Assembly (NCBI GenBank): GCA_004375785.1
Contig: SOKM01000076.1
Coordinates: 1 to 15,005, forward strand
Length of the DNA: 15,005 nucleotides
Origin: Candidatus Cloacimonadota bacterium
GTDB lineage: Bacteria; Hydrothermota; E44-bin80
Direction: 5' to 3'
This document shows, in pieces, positions 1-7,009 of the stretch. The notes under the pieces are model-generated. The model did no database searches. It was not told the origin of the DNA and saw only the letters and a list, made by a program, of their open reading frames with translations. Position 1 is the first letter of the stretch, and every line of letters starts with the position of its first letter. Made by a program: the position numbers and the translations under genes.

Positions 1-72
1 ATATATTATGTATTTTGTCAACAACATTCTATGACCTTTATGCCCGCAATGACACCTTTCTGTGTAAAGTTA

Positions 73-2526
73 TTACAGAACAATATTGAGGAGTTTGTCT
101 TTCACGTAGATGAATTTCTTAATTTCTTTTCCCTCTGTATACTTTTTGATTTTTTCTTCTTCAAGGGCAAGATGTTTTATATCCTCCTCTTCTGAATTTG
201 CTGGGACCACTATTCTGGAACGCACCTTCCCGTTTATCTGTATAACAATGGTTACTTCTTCTTTCTTGATTGCATTTTCATCATAAGTGGGCCAGGTTTC
301 GTTGAAGATGGTCTCAGATTTACCATACCAACTGTAGAGCTCTTCAGCGAGATGCGGAGCAAATGGCGCAAGGAGCAGATTAAATTTCCTTATAGCATAT
401 TGAAAAATTGGCGCGTCCTTTTCCTCGAATGCACACATCCTGTTCAGCAGTTCCATAAGCGATGCAATTGCCGTGTTGAAATCTATCCTTTCAATGTCCA
501 CAGTTACATCACATATGGTCTCTTCAACAGCACGGTAAAAGTCATACTCCATCTTATTGAGTGTATTAGCATCCATCCCGCTATAATCTTTGAGGTGTTC
601 TTTTGCAAGCCTATAAATCCTCTTGAGAAACCTTCTTGCCCCTTTAAGACCTTTTTTCTGATAGAGTATTTCCCTTGCAGGCGGTGCAAAGAACAGCAGT
701 GCAACCCTCGATACATCAACCCCATCCTTTTCTATGAGTTCTCTTGGTGAAACTACATTACCTTTCGATTTACTCATTACCTCGCCTTTCTCATCGAGCA
801 CCATTCCATGATTGAAAAGTTTTATTGTCGGTTCGTCTGATGGCAGCAGACCAATATCGTAGAGAAACATTGTGATGAATCTATAATATATGAGATGACC
901 TGCTGCATGTTCAATACCCCCAATGTAAAGGTCAACTGGAAACCACTTTTCTGCTTCTTCTTTCCTGAATATCTCATCGTTATCTTTCGGACTGAGGTAT
1001 CTAAGGTAATACCAGGAAGAATCAAGGAAGGTATCGATGGTATCCACATCTCTGTATGCTTTCCCTTTACATTTTGGACATTTGGTGTAATAAAATTCCG
1101 GAACATCTGCAAGTGGAGACCGTCCTTTAGGGATAAAGTCAACCTTTGATTCTTCGGGAAGAAACACTGGCAGGTGATTTTCCGGAACAGGGACAGTACC
1201 GCATTTTTCACAATGAACCATCGGAATGGGAGCTCCCCAGTACCTCTGCCTTGAGATAAGCCAGTCTCTTATTCTGTAGGCTATCTTTCTCTTTCCAATT
1301 TCCTTTTCCTCCATATATTCAATCGTTTTCTCTATTCCAGCGACAGAATCCATACCGGAAAAAGGACCTGAATTGACCATTATACCCGGTTCTGTATAGG
1401 CATTTTCCATCTTCTCTACAGTTAGCTCCTCGCCAGGTGGGTTTATAACGATTTTTATATGCAGGTGATATTTCTTTGCAAACTCAAAATCCCTCTGGTC
1501 ATGAGCTGGTACTGCCATCACTACACCTGTTCCATAAGAAGAAAGCACATAGTCTGCTGTCCATATCTCTACCTTCTCTTCTGAAAAGGGATTTATTGCA
1601 TAGAGACCTGTAAAGATGCCGTCCTTTTCTCTTGTAACATCTGTTCTCTCAATTTCAGTCTTCATCATTGATTTATTGATATAGTCCTCGACCTCTTTTC
1701 TCTTTTCTGTTTTTGGTAGTAGCTCCCTTAATAATCTATGCTCGGGTGCTATTACAATAAAAGTAACACCGTAAATTGTATCCGACCTTGTTGTGAAAAC
1801 AGGAAGGTTTACATCCCCTTTTTCGAGTTTGAAAACTATTTCAGAACCTTCGCTTTTCCCGAGCCAGTTCCTCTGGATCGTTTTTACATTTTCTGGCCAC
1901 TCGTCAAGTTTTTCAATTCCATTCAGCAGTCGCTCAGCATAGTCTGTAATCTTTATAAACCATTGTTCTGTCTCTTTTTTTGTAACAAGTGAATCACATC
2001 TCCAGCATTTTCCCTGGATGACCTGTTCATTCGCTAATACGGTTTTGCAGTCAGGACACCAGTTGACAAAAGTTCGAGCCCTGTAGCAGAGACCATGTTC
2101 ATAAAGTTTCTTAAAAAGCCACTGAGTCCACTTATAATAATTGGGGTCACAGGTTGCAATCTCCCTTTCCCAATCATAACTGATGCCGAGTAGTTGGAGT
2201 GTCTCTTTTGATTTTTCAATGTTATCATGTGTCCATTTGCTCGGACTTGCCTTGTTTGTTATGGCTGCCTGTTCCGCTGGCAGACCAAAGGCATCCCATC
2301 CAAAAGGGTGGAAGATTTGATAACCCTTCATCTTCTTATATCTCCAGACAACATCGCCAAGCGTATAATTTCTGAAATGACCCAGGTGAATATCGCCGGA
2401 TGGATACGCATACATCTCAAGGAGATAAAATTTTTTCTCTGGTTTTTCTACTGTTTTATAGAGTTTGAGCTCTTCCCATCTTTCCTGCCATTTTTTTTCT
2501 ATTTCCTTAAAAACGTTATCTTTCAT
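73..2526 (-). CDS. leuS: Leucyl-tRNA synthetase (LeuRS)
   Basis: This cytoplasmic class I synthetase charges tRNA-Leu with leucine using ATP and hydrolyses mischarged products in its CP1 domain. The 817-residue length is usual for bacterial LeuRS. Visible signatures are PSGDIHLGH at about residues 42-50 (HIGH box), zinc-type cysteine pairs CPDC (157-160) and CWRC (174-177), the editing-site stretch TTRSDT (245-250) with AVPAHDQRD near 338-346, further CxxC pairs at 439/442 and 483/486, and MSKSK at 584-588. The start is placed at ATG 2526-2524 because GGGAGG (2531-2536 on the opposite strand's coordinates) sits just upstream; an in-frame TTG at 2541 would put this Shine-Dalgarno inside the gene. 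The gene is preceded by a leucine-rich leader and terminator at 2817-2961, which suggests control by leucyl-tRNA supply. Family assignment is very secure. Confidence 0.98.
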   Translation of the reverse strand: MKDNVFKEIEKKWQERWEELKLYKTVEKPEKKFYLLEMYAYPSGDIHLGHFRNYTLGDVVWRYKKMKGYQIFHPFGWDAFGLPAEQAAITNKASPSKWTHDNIEKSKETLQLLGISYDWEREIATCDPNYYKWTQWLFKKLYEHGLCYRARTFVNWCPDCKTVLANEQVIQGKCWRCDSLVTKKETEQWFIKITDYAERLLNGIEKLDEWPENVKTIQRNWLGKSEGSEIVFKLEKGDVNLPVFTTRSDTIYGVTFIVIAPEHRLLRELLPKTEKRKEVEDYINKSMMKTEIERTDVTREKDGIFTGLYAINPFSEEKVEIWTADYVLSSYGTGVVMAVPAHDQRDFEFAKKYHLHIKIVINPPGEELTVEKMENAYTEPGIMVNSGPFSGMDSVAGIEKTIEYMEEKEIGKRKIAYRIRDWLISRQRYWGAPIPMVHCEKCGTVPVPENHLPVFLPEESKVDFIPKGRSPLADVPEFYYTKCPKCKGKAYRDVDTIDTFLDSSWYYLRYLSPKDNDEIFRKEEAEKWFPVDLYIGGIEHAAGHLIYYRFITMFLYDIGLLPSDEPTIKLFNHGMVLDEKGEVMSKSKGNVVSPRELIEKDGVDVSRVALLFFAPPAREILYQKKGLKGARRFLKRIYRLAKEHLKDYSGMDANTLNKMEYDFYRAVEETICDVTVDIERIDFNTAIASLMELLNRMCAFEEKDAPIFQYAIRKFNLLLAPFAPHLAEELYSWYGKSETIFNETWPTYDENAIKKEEVTIVIQINGKVRSRIVVPANSEEEDIKHLALEEEKIKKYTEGKEIKKFIYVKDKLLNIVL

Positions 2527-2570
2527 AATTCCTCCCAGCAATTATTGTAAGTACCGTAAAAGTGTGGACA

Positions 2571-2602
2571 GTCATTGAGTCATTAGGTCATTTTGTCATT
2601 GC
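2571..2602. repeat. Four-copy 8-bp tandem repeat (GTCATTnn)
   Basis: GTCATT recurs at 2571, 2579, 2587 and 2595, an exact 8-base period in which the last two bases of each unit vary. The fourth copy is also the outer end of the palindromic element at 2595-2694. It lies just upstream of leuS. No function is visible; it may be a by-product of slippage at the element's edge. Confidence 0.7.
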
Positions 2603-2694
2603 GAGTGCATCTTCTTCGCTTCTCTTATGCGAAGCAATCCCATATTCGCTCACTATCAATATGAGATTGCCACGCCCTTCGGGCTCGCAATGAC
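2595..2694. repeat. 100-bp palindromic (MITE-like) repeat element
   Basis: The element is bounded by a perfect 11-bp terminal inverted repeat: GTCATTGCGAG at 2595-2605 and CTCGCAATGAC at 2684-2694. Nested inside are a 12-of-13 inverted repeat (2634-2646 with 2658-2670, containing GCAATC/GATTGC), TTCGC/GCGAA arms at 2615-2619 and 2629-2633, and GCCC/GGGC at 2674-2684. It encodes no protein. Sequences with GTCATTGCGAG ends and GAAGCAATC cores are familiar to me as dispersed intergenic repeats in many bacterial genomes, so this is most likely a non-autonomous or REP-like element. It lies in the leuS 5' untranslated region, where its RNA would fold into a hairpin. Copy number cannot be judged from one window. 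Confidence 0.75.
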
Positions 2695-2765
2695 GCACTT
2701 TTTCTTGACATTGCAAATACACTTTCATATTCACAATCGAAGTAATCTCATTTCACCGGTAGTTT

Positions 2766-2807
2766 GTTAGCTGTCATCTGTTAGCTGACACCTGAAACCT
2801 ATCATCT
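2766..2807. repeat. Three-copy degenerate 14-bp tandem repeat
   Basis: Units at 2766-2779, 2780-2793 and 2794-2807 share the pattern GTTAGCTGTCATCT. The second matches the first at 12 of 14 positions and the third matches the first at 10 of 14. The array lies directly downstream (on the minus strand) of the leader terminator and upstream of the palindromic element. No role is apparent. Confidence 0.6.
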
Positions 2808-2816
2808 GTCTTCAAC

Positions 2817-2854
2817 AAAAAAAAACCCACTATCCTTAAGGGGAGAGTGGGGTT
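2817..2854 (-). terminator. Intrinsic terminator of the leuS leader
   Basis: On the minus strand CCCACT (2851-2846) pairs with AGTGGG (2831-2826). After a C/T mismatch, TCC (2844-2842) pairs with GGA (2835-2833) around a six-base loop. Nine T (2825-2817) follow immediately, as expected of a Rho-independent terminator. The hairpin's 5' arm can instead pair with AGTGGGGTT upstream (2896-2888), so the terminator is probably conditional. It ends about 290 bases before the leuS start and far from any other minus-strand stop codon. Confidence 0.85.
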
Positions 2855-2871
2855 AATCATTACATAGCATC

Positions 2872-2961
2872 CTATGGCGGTCCGACAAACCCCACTTCTA
2901 TGTTTAATCTGTTCAACAACAATGAGTTCAAACTGTTACAACTCATCTCTCTTGTTATCAT
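2872..2961 (-). CDS. Leucine-rich leader peptide (leuS attenuator)
   Basis: This 29-codon ORF opens at ATG 2961-2959 and ends at TAG 2874-2872. An in-frame ATG at 2946-2944 gives a 24-residue alternative. Residues 9-20 read NSLNSLLLNRLN, with five Leu codons including three consecutive TTG; the C-terminal part ends in GPP. The E. coli leu operon leader peptide is of similar size (28 residues) and also has a run of adjacent Leu codons. The predicted transcription start falls on the A of the first ATG, so translation may be leaderless. The second ATG has only AAGAGAG abutting it, a poor Shine-Dalgarno beside the GGAGG-like sites used elsewhere here. The peptide is likely to act only through its translation. 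Which ATG is used is uncertain. Confidence 0.7.
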   Translation of the reverse strand: MITREMSCNSLNSLLLNRLNIEVGFVGPP

Positions 2962-2967
2962 ATACTA

Positions 2968-2996
2968 TTTATAACAGAAATTAAATAAATTGTCAA
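2968..2996 (-). promoter_or_regulatory. Sigma70-type promoter for the leuS leader
   Basis: On the minus strand TTGACA (2996-2991) is followed by a 17-base spacer and TATAAA (2973-2968). TG one base upstream of the -10 box gives an extended -10. The expected start of transcription is about A2961. It lies 40 bases beyond the glgA stop codon and drives the attenuated leader toward leuS. Confidence 0.85.
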
Positions 2997-3035
2997 GAAA
3001 AAAATAGCCACAAAGACACAAAGTTTTTACTTAAT

Positions 3036-4493
3036 TTAGGTCTGTTCTTGTTTCCTGAGGAGTTTTTCGTATAACTTAATATATTTCTTTGCAGAGGTTT
3101 CCCAGGAGAAATCCAGTTCCATACAATTACCAACAAGTCTTTTCCATTTTTTCCCACTTTTGAACACCCTTAATGCTCTCCTTACTGCTTTAAGGAAGGA
3201 AAAAGAATTATACTTATCAAAAACAAAACCGTTCCCTGTGAGTGTATCCGGTGAGAATTCTTGAACAGTGTCCCTGAGTCCACCAGTGCTGTGAACAATA
3301 GGCACAGTTCCATATTTGAAAGCAATCAACTGGCCAAGTCCGCATGGTTCAAATCGTGAGGGCATCAAGAACATATCGCTTCCTGCATAAATCTGATGTG
3401 CAAGTTCATTATCAAAACCTATTCTAACCTTGATTTTATCGGGATATTTACTTGCGATATTCTTGAGTAGTTCCTCGTAGATTTTATCTCCTTTTCCGAG
3501 CACAACAATGTGAACATCTTCCTCTACAATGTCTTGCAGGATTTGTGCAAATATATCTAAACCCTTTTGCTCCGCAAGTCTTGAAACCATTCCCAATAAA
3601 GGTTTGTTAATGTCTTTCTCAAGATTCAATTTTCTTTCAAGATAGGATTTGTTCAGCAGTTTTCCTCCAAGCATTTTTGGGGAAAATGCATACCTTATAA
3701 ATTTGTCTGAACCTGGATTCCATAACTTATAATCTATTCCATTGAGTATTCCCGTAAGGTTCTTTTTTCTTATCTTTAGTACTCCTTCAAGCCCTACTCC
3801 AAATTCCTTTGTTAGTATTTCTGATGCATATGTAGGGCTGACAGTCGTAATATAATCAGAGAACAGAATTCCACCTTTTAAGATGTTAAGTTTCCCGTAA
3901 AATTCAAGTTTATCCGTTGTGAAAAGTGACCGGTCCAGACCAATTACGGGCATTACTTTCTTTTCAAAGATACCCTGATATGAGATATTATGAATTGTGA
4001 AAACCACTGGAATCTTCGAGATTTTCTCTTTTGAGAAGTTATTTTTCAGATAAACAGGTATGAGGGATGTTTGCCAGTCGTGGATATGTATAATGTCCGG
4101 AGTGAAGAGTTTTCTACGGATAACCTCAATTGCACCAAGTGAAAAAAATGCAAATCTTTCTGCATTGTCTTTATAATCTCCTTTCTCTCCTCCATAGAGA
4201 CCTCTTCTTCCAAAGAAGTTGTCGTTCTCAATCCAGTAAAAGATTACTCCATCATCTCTTTTTCCTTCATATATTGTGCAAAATTCCTTCTGAGCACCAA
4301 AATTTATGGGATACTTTTCAATGACTTTAATAGGTTTTGTCCTTCCGAAGTCAATTGATTTATATTTTGGCATTACCACCCTTACCTCATGGTTCAATTT
4401 CTTTAATGCTGAGGGAAGTGTCCCTGTTACATCTGCAAGACCGCCAGTTTTTGCATAAGGTATAACCTCCGAAGAAACCATTAGAATTTTCAT
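3036..4493 (-). CDS. glgA: Glycogen (starch) synthase, ADP-glucose type
   Basis: GlgA is a GT5-family, GT-B fold cytoplasmic enzyme that transfers glucose from ADP-glucose to the non-reducing end of an alpha-1,4-glucan. The 485-residue length is normal. The N-terminal KTGGLADV (residues 15-22) is the ADP-glucose-binding KxGGL motif. HIHDWQT lies near 136-142, SRLAEQKG near 304-311 supplies the conserved Arg and Lys of the C-terminal half, FEPCGLGQ near 382-389 carries the conserved Glu, and STGGLRDTV follows near 402-410. ATG at 4493 is preceded by GGGAGG (4503-4508), nine bases away. It lies downstream of glgC and galT, separated from galT by 162 bases that contain a large inverted repeat. 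The glgC product is its expected substrate supplier. A secure call. Confidence 0.97.
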   Translation of the reverse strand: MKILMVSSEVIPYAKTGGLADVTGTLPSALKKLNHEVRVVMPKYKSIDFGRTKPIKVIEKYPINFGAQKEFCTIYEGKRDDGVIFYWIENDNFFGRRGLYGGEKGDYKDNAERFAFFSLGAIEVIRRKLFTPDIIHIHDWQTSLIPVYLKNNFSKEKISKIPVVFTIHNISYQGIFEKKVMPVIGLDRSLFTTDKLEFYGKLNILKGGILFSDYITTVSPTYASEILTKEFGVGLEGVLKIRKKNLTGILNGIDYKLWNPGSDKFIRYAFSPKMLGGKLLNKSYLERKLNLEKDINKPLLGMVSRLAEQKGLDIFAQILQDIVEEDVHIVVLGKGDKIYEELLKNIASKYPDKIKVRIGFDNELAHQIYAGSDMFLMPSRFEPCGLGQLIAFKYGTVPIVHSTGGLRDTVQEFSPDTLTGNGFVFDKYNSFSFLKAVRRALRVFKSGKKWKRLVGNCMELDFSWETSAKKYIKLYEKLLRKQEQT

Positions 4494-4572
4494 TTCTTTT
4501 TTCCTCCCTAAATTTTAGTAAACAGTTCTTTTATCTACATTCTCATTTTTCATCATTCAAATTTTATCATTT

Positions 4573-4642
4573 GTTGGGGACATGCCCTGTGAAATAACAA
4601 AAACCTCTATTCTTACTTCTATTTCACGGGGCAAGCCCCAAC
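4573..4642. repeat. Long imperfect inverted repeat between galT and glgA
   Basis: Arms at 4573-4595 and 4621-4642 pair through 20 Watson-Crick pairs, one G-T wobble, one A/A mismatch and one bulged A, leaving a 25-base loop. The outer 7 bp are GTTGGGG/CCCCAAC and the inner 7 bp are GTGAAAT/ATTTCAC. No T-run follows on either strand, so it is not a typical intrinsic terminator. It could be a dispersed palindromic repeat or an RNA-stability hairpin in the galT-glgA transcript. Confidence 0.75.
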
Positions 4643-4655
4643 GCTACTTAGCCTC

Positions 4656-5687
4656 TTATTTCTTGTCGATTGTTGCTTCCCTCAGGCTCTTTGCTGCGTC
4701 TTCGGGAAATGTTGGATTTATGTAAAAACCCGTGCCCCATTCGAATCCAGCAATTCTTGTTAAACGCGGCAACAATTCTAAGTGCCAGTGGAAATCGGCT
4801 TCAATGGTAAGCCAGTAACCGGGGTCACGAAAACTTCTGTTAGGGGCTGTGTGAATGACATAATTAAAAGGAACATCTCCGAGAACAGCCCAGAGTCTTT
4901 TAAAGGTATCCTTGAAAATAACAGATAGTTTTGTTATCTCATCATCGGTTATTGAATCAAAATCTGGAGAATGTCTTTTAGGAAGAATCCATATTTCATA
5001 TGGTGACCGTGCTGCAAATGGTGAGAGGACGATAAAGGACTCATTCTCTGCTATAATCCTTGCTTCATCAAAATGTTCCTGTTCTATCATATCGCAAAAT
5101 ATACATCTATGTTTATAATCAAAGTAAGTTTTTGCACTATTAAGTTCTTCCTTTACTATCTTCGGAGTAATCGGAGTGGCAATGAGTTGTGAATGTGGAT
5201 GTTCGAGCGAGGTACCCGCTTCGTACCCATGGTTCTTGAAGATAAGTATGTATCTTAACCGTTGGTCTTTCTTCAGGTCCCTGCTCCTTTCACGATAAAA
5301 CCATAAAATTTTTGAGATTCTATCGGTGCTGAAGGATATGAATTCTTCGTTGTGTTTTGGAGTTTCAATAATAACCTCATGTGCTCCAATCCCGGAGATT
5401 TTATCAAATATTCCGAATCCCTTCCTTTTTAGTTCACCTTCTATCTTAAGAACGGGGAATTTATTGGGGATTACACGTATCTCCCATCCGGGTTCATTAG
5501 CAGAAGTCCTGTCGTTCCTCCAGGCAGTAATCTCGGGCGGTGTTTTATCCTCATTTCCCTCGCAGAACGGACAGAAACTTGTTTGTATCTCTTTTTTCTG
5601 AACTGCAAAATCATGCGGTCTCATCCCCCTTCTCGTTGATATGATAACCCATCGCCCAATTATCGGGTCCTTCCTTAATTCAGGCAT
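4656..5687 (-). CDS. galT: Galactose-1-phosphate uridylyltransferase family (GalT)
   Basis: A HIT-superfamily nucleotidyltransferase of 343 residues. GalT swaps UMP between UDP-glucose and galactose-1-phosphate through a uridylyl-histidine intermediate. The active-site signature HPHSQ lies at 164-168, making H166 the predicted nucleophile, the same spacing as E. coli H164-P-H166-x-Q168. Zinc-type pairs are C39/C42 (CPFC) and C196/C199 (CIFC). ATG at 5687 overlaps the glgC stop by 8 bases (ATGCCTGA), and a G-rich GGGAGG-like site lies 8-13 bases upstream, so translation is probably coupled to glgC. Within a glg block it may feed galactose into glucan, or act as a related ADP-sugar phosphorylase or transferase. 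No galK or galE is in view. Family certain; exact substrate less so. Confidence 0.88.
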   Translation of the reverse strand: MPELRKDPIIGRWVIISTRRGMRPHDFAVQKKEIQTSFCPFCEGNEDKTPPEITAWRNDRTSANEPGWEIRVIPNKFPVLKIEGELKRKGFGIFDKISGIGAHEVIIETPKHNEEFISFSTDRISKILWFYRERSRDLKKDQRLRYILIFKNHGYEAGTSLEHPHSQLIATPITPKIVKEELNSAKTYFDYKHRCIFCDMIEQEHFDEARIIAENESFIVLSPFAARSPYEIWILPKRHSPDFDSITDDEITKLSVIFKDTFKRLWAVLGDVPFNYVIHTAPNRSFRDPGYWLTIEADFHWHLELLPRLTRIAGFEWGTGFYINPTFPEDAAKSLREATIDKK

Positions 5688-6894
5688 ATTTCTTTCCCCC
5701 CTCCCTTGTTTTTGGAATTACAAGAATACCTTTTTCTGAAACGAAATATTTCTTCTTATCATTTTTTTTATCATATCCAATCGTCGTTCCTTCCTCTAAC
5801 AAAACTCCTTTATCAATAATTGCTTTTCTTATCCTGCATCCTCTCGCCACTCTAACATTGCTCATAAGTATCGATTCTTCAACCTGGGCATCACTGTGGA
5901 TATGGACATTGTACGAGAGCACTGATTCTTTTACGTCTCCACCACTGATTGTACAGCCCAGAGAAATAATGGAATCAACAATTTTCCCTTTTCTGGAATT
6001 CTCATCAAGGATAATCTTTGCTGGAGGAAGTTGTGGTCGGAACGTAAATATAGGCCATTCATCATCGTAAAGGTTGAGTTCAGGGGTATGAGAAACAAGA
6101 TCCATACTTGCAACCCAGTAAGCATCAATTGTTCCTATATCCCGCCAGTAATCCCTTTCAAAAACATATCCAAAAACTCTTTTCCTTGAGATAATGTCAG
6201 GTATAATATCCCTTCCGAAATCATGCGTGGTCTCTTTCTTTGCATCATCTATTACCTCTTTTACAATAACATTCGTATTAAAAACATAAACCCCCATAGA
6301 AGCATGTGCAAAATTTTTCTTCGCAGTATGTTTCTCTATTGGTGGTTTTTCTTCAAAACCAACAATCCTTTTCTCTTTATCAAACTCGATAATTCCATAT
6401 CTGGAGACCTCACTTATAGGAACTTTTACGGTTGCAACAGTCACATCTGCGTTCTTCTCTATGTGGAACCGTATCATCTTTCTGTAATCCATTTTATAAA
6501 TGTGGTCACCAGAGAGAATAAGAATTAATTCAGGTCTTTCCTGCTGAATAAAATATATATTCTGAAAAACTGCATCTGCAGTTCCCTTATACCAATCAAG
6601 TGTGATTCTTTGCTGGGCTGGAAGGGCTGCAATGAACTCTCCAGTTTGAGGAACAAACATATTGGACCACCCAACCATGATATGTCTTTCAAGGGAATGG
6701 GATTTGTACTGGGTAAAGAGATAAATCTTTCGTAAACCTGAGTTAATACAGTTAGAAAGGGTGAAGTCGATAATTCGGTATATTCCTCCAAAGGGAACTG
6801 CAGGCTTTGCCCTGTCTCTCGTGAGGGGGTAGAGCCTCTCCCCCCTTCCACCCGCAAGAATCATTACAAGAATATTATCTGTTTTTTTACTCAA
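5680..6894 (-). CDS. glgC: Glucose-1-phosphate adenylyltransferase (ADP-glucose pyrophosphorylase)
   Basis: GlgC makes ADP-glucose and pyrophosphate from ATP and glucose-1-phosphate, the committed step of bacterial glycogen synthesis, and is normally an allosteric homotetramer. The N-terminal LAGGRGERLYPLT (residues 13-25) followed by RAKPAVPFGG (28-37) is the nucleotide-binding and activator region. LSGDHIYKMDY near 127-137 holds the metal-binding Asp, and EEKPP near 181-185 and MGVYVF near 200 are also typical. The last third is a left-handed beta-helix with hexapeptide repeats. The 404-residue length fits. The start is TTG 6894-6892, supported by AAGGGAG (6906-6900) five bases upstream; the next in-frame ATG (residue 11) would clip the first strand. 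It is first of the glgC-galT-glgA block and follows the response regulator after 115 bases without a clear promoter. Confidence 0.96.
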   Translation of the reverse strand: MSKKTDNILVMILAGGRGERLYPLTRDRAKPAVPFGGIYRIIDFTLSNCINSGLRKIYLFTQYKSHSLERHIMVGWSNMFVPQTGEFIAALPAQQRITLDWYKGTADAVFQNIYFIQQERPELILILSGDHIYKMDYRKMIRFHIEKNADVTVATVKVPISEVSRYGIIEFDKEKRIVGFEEKPPIEKHTAKKNFAHASMGVYVFNTNVIVKEVIDDAKKETTHDFGRDIIPDIISRKRVFGYVFERDYWRDIGTIDAYWVASMDLVSHTPELNLYDDEWPIFTFRPQLPPAKIILDENSRKGKIVDSIISLGCTISGGDVKESVLSYNVHIHSDAQVEESILMSNVRVARGCRIRKAIIDKGVLLEEGTTIGYDKKNDKKKYFVSEKGILVIPKTREGGKKYA

Positions 6895-6951
6895 TTATTC
6901 TCCCTTAAATTCATCCACACAGGCTAAACCTTCGACAGTACTTCATAGTGA

Positions 6952-6976
6952 GTCTGTCTAATCGCTCAGGACAGAC
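6952..6976. repeat. Short inverted repeat in the regulator-glgC gap
   Basis: GTCTGTC (6952-6958) and GACAGAC (6970-6976) are perfect 7-bp arms around an 11-base loop. The surrounding gap between the response regulator and glgC has no recognisable -35/-10 pair on the minus strand. CTTCGACAG and CACACAGGCT nearby resemble fragments of dispersed intergenic repeats. A regulator-binding site or a weak hairpin are both possible. Confidence 0.35.
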
Positions 6977-7009
6977 CCTGCGGCTACCTTCTCCCTACAG
7001 TAGTCAGAA

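Larger units (their letters stand above)
2817..2961 (-). promoter_or_regulatory. Leader-peptide attenuator upstream of leuS
   Basis: The transcribed leader contains, in order, a leucine-rich ORF (2961-2872), the segment AGTGGGGTT (2896-2888) inside that ORF, its exact 9-bp complement AACCCCACT (2854-2846), and AGTGGG (2831-2826) followed by nine T. The middle segment can pair with only one neighbour at a time, giving an antiterminator (9 bp, enclosing a small CATAG/CTATG hairpin at 2876-2863) or the terminator. By analogy with enterobacterial leu, his and phe leaders, a ribosome stalled on the Leu codons (2931-2905) would leave the antiterminator arm free and allow read-through. A ribosome at the TAG (2874-2872) would cover that arm and permit termination. 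The sequence parts are seen directly; the mechanism and the leuS target are inferred from layout. Confidence 0.75.

Noticed and set aside
1..21. Minus-strand TTGACA at 16-21 as a promoter for a gene to the left
   Set aside because: The -10 box would fall outside the window, so it cannot be supported.
2527..2541. Longer leuS start at TTG 2541
   Set aside because: It would place the strong GGGAGG site inside the coding sequence; ATG 2526 is correctly spaced from that site.
2705..2733. Plus-strand TTGACA at 2705 as a promoter
   Set aside because: No good -10 box at 16-18 bases (best is TATTCA), and every downstream gene up to 9153 is on the minus strand.
2571..2807. CRISPR array in the leuS upstream gap
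   Set aside because: Units are 8 or 14 bases and contiguous; there are no spacers and no cas genes.
2817..2961. T-box riboswitch for leuS
   Set aside because: The T-box core (like GGGTGGNACCGCG) and the long stem I with a specifier loop are absent; the Leu-codon ORF explains the conditional terminator better.
3001..3030. Terminator after glgA
   Set aside because: CCACAAAGACACAAAG is a direct-repeat-like stretch with no hairpin; the following T-rich run alone does not make an intrinsic terminator.
6525..6857. Possible 110-codon ORF within glgC
   Set aside because: It lies in another frame of glgC, has no ribosome-binding site and shows low-complexity shadow composition.
6911..6919. DnaA box (TCATCCACA), with another near-match CGTGGATAA at 10004-10012
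   Set aside because: Each has one mismatch and stands alone, the second at a gene start; no cluster, AT-rich unwinding region or dnaA gene is present.
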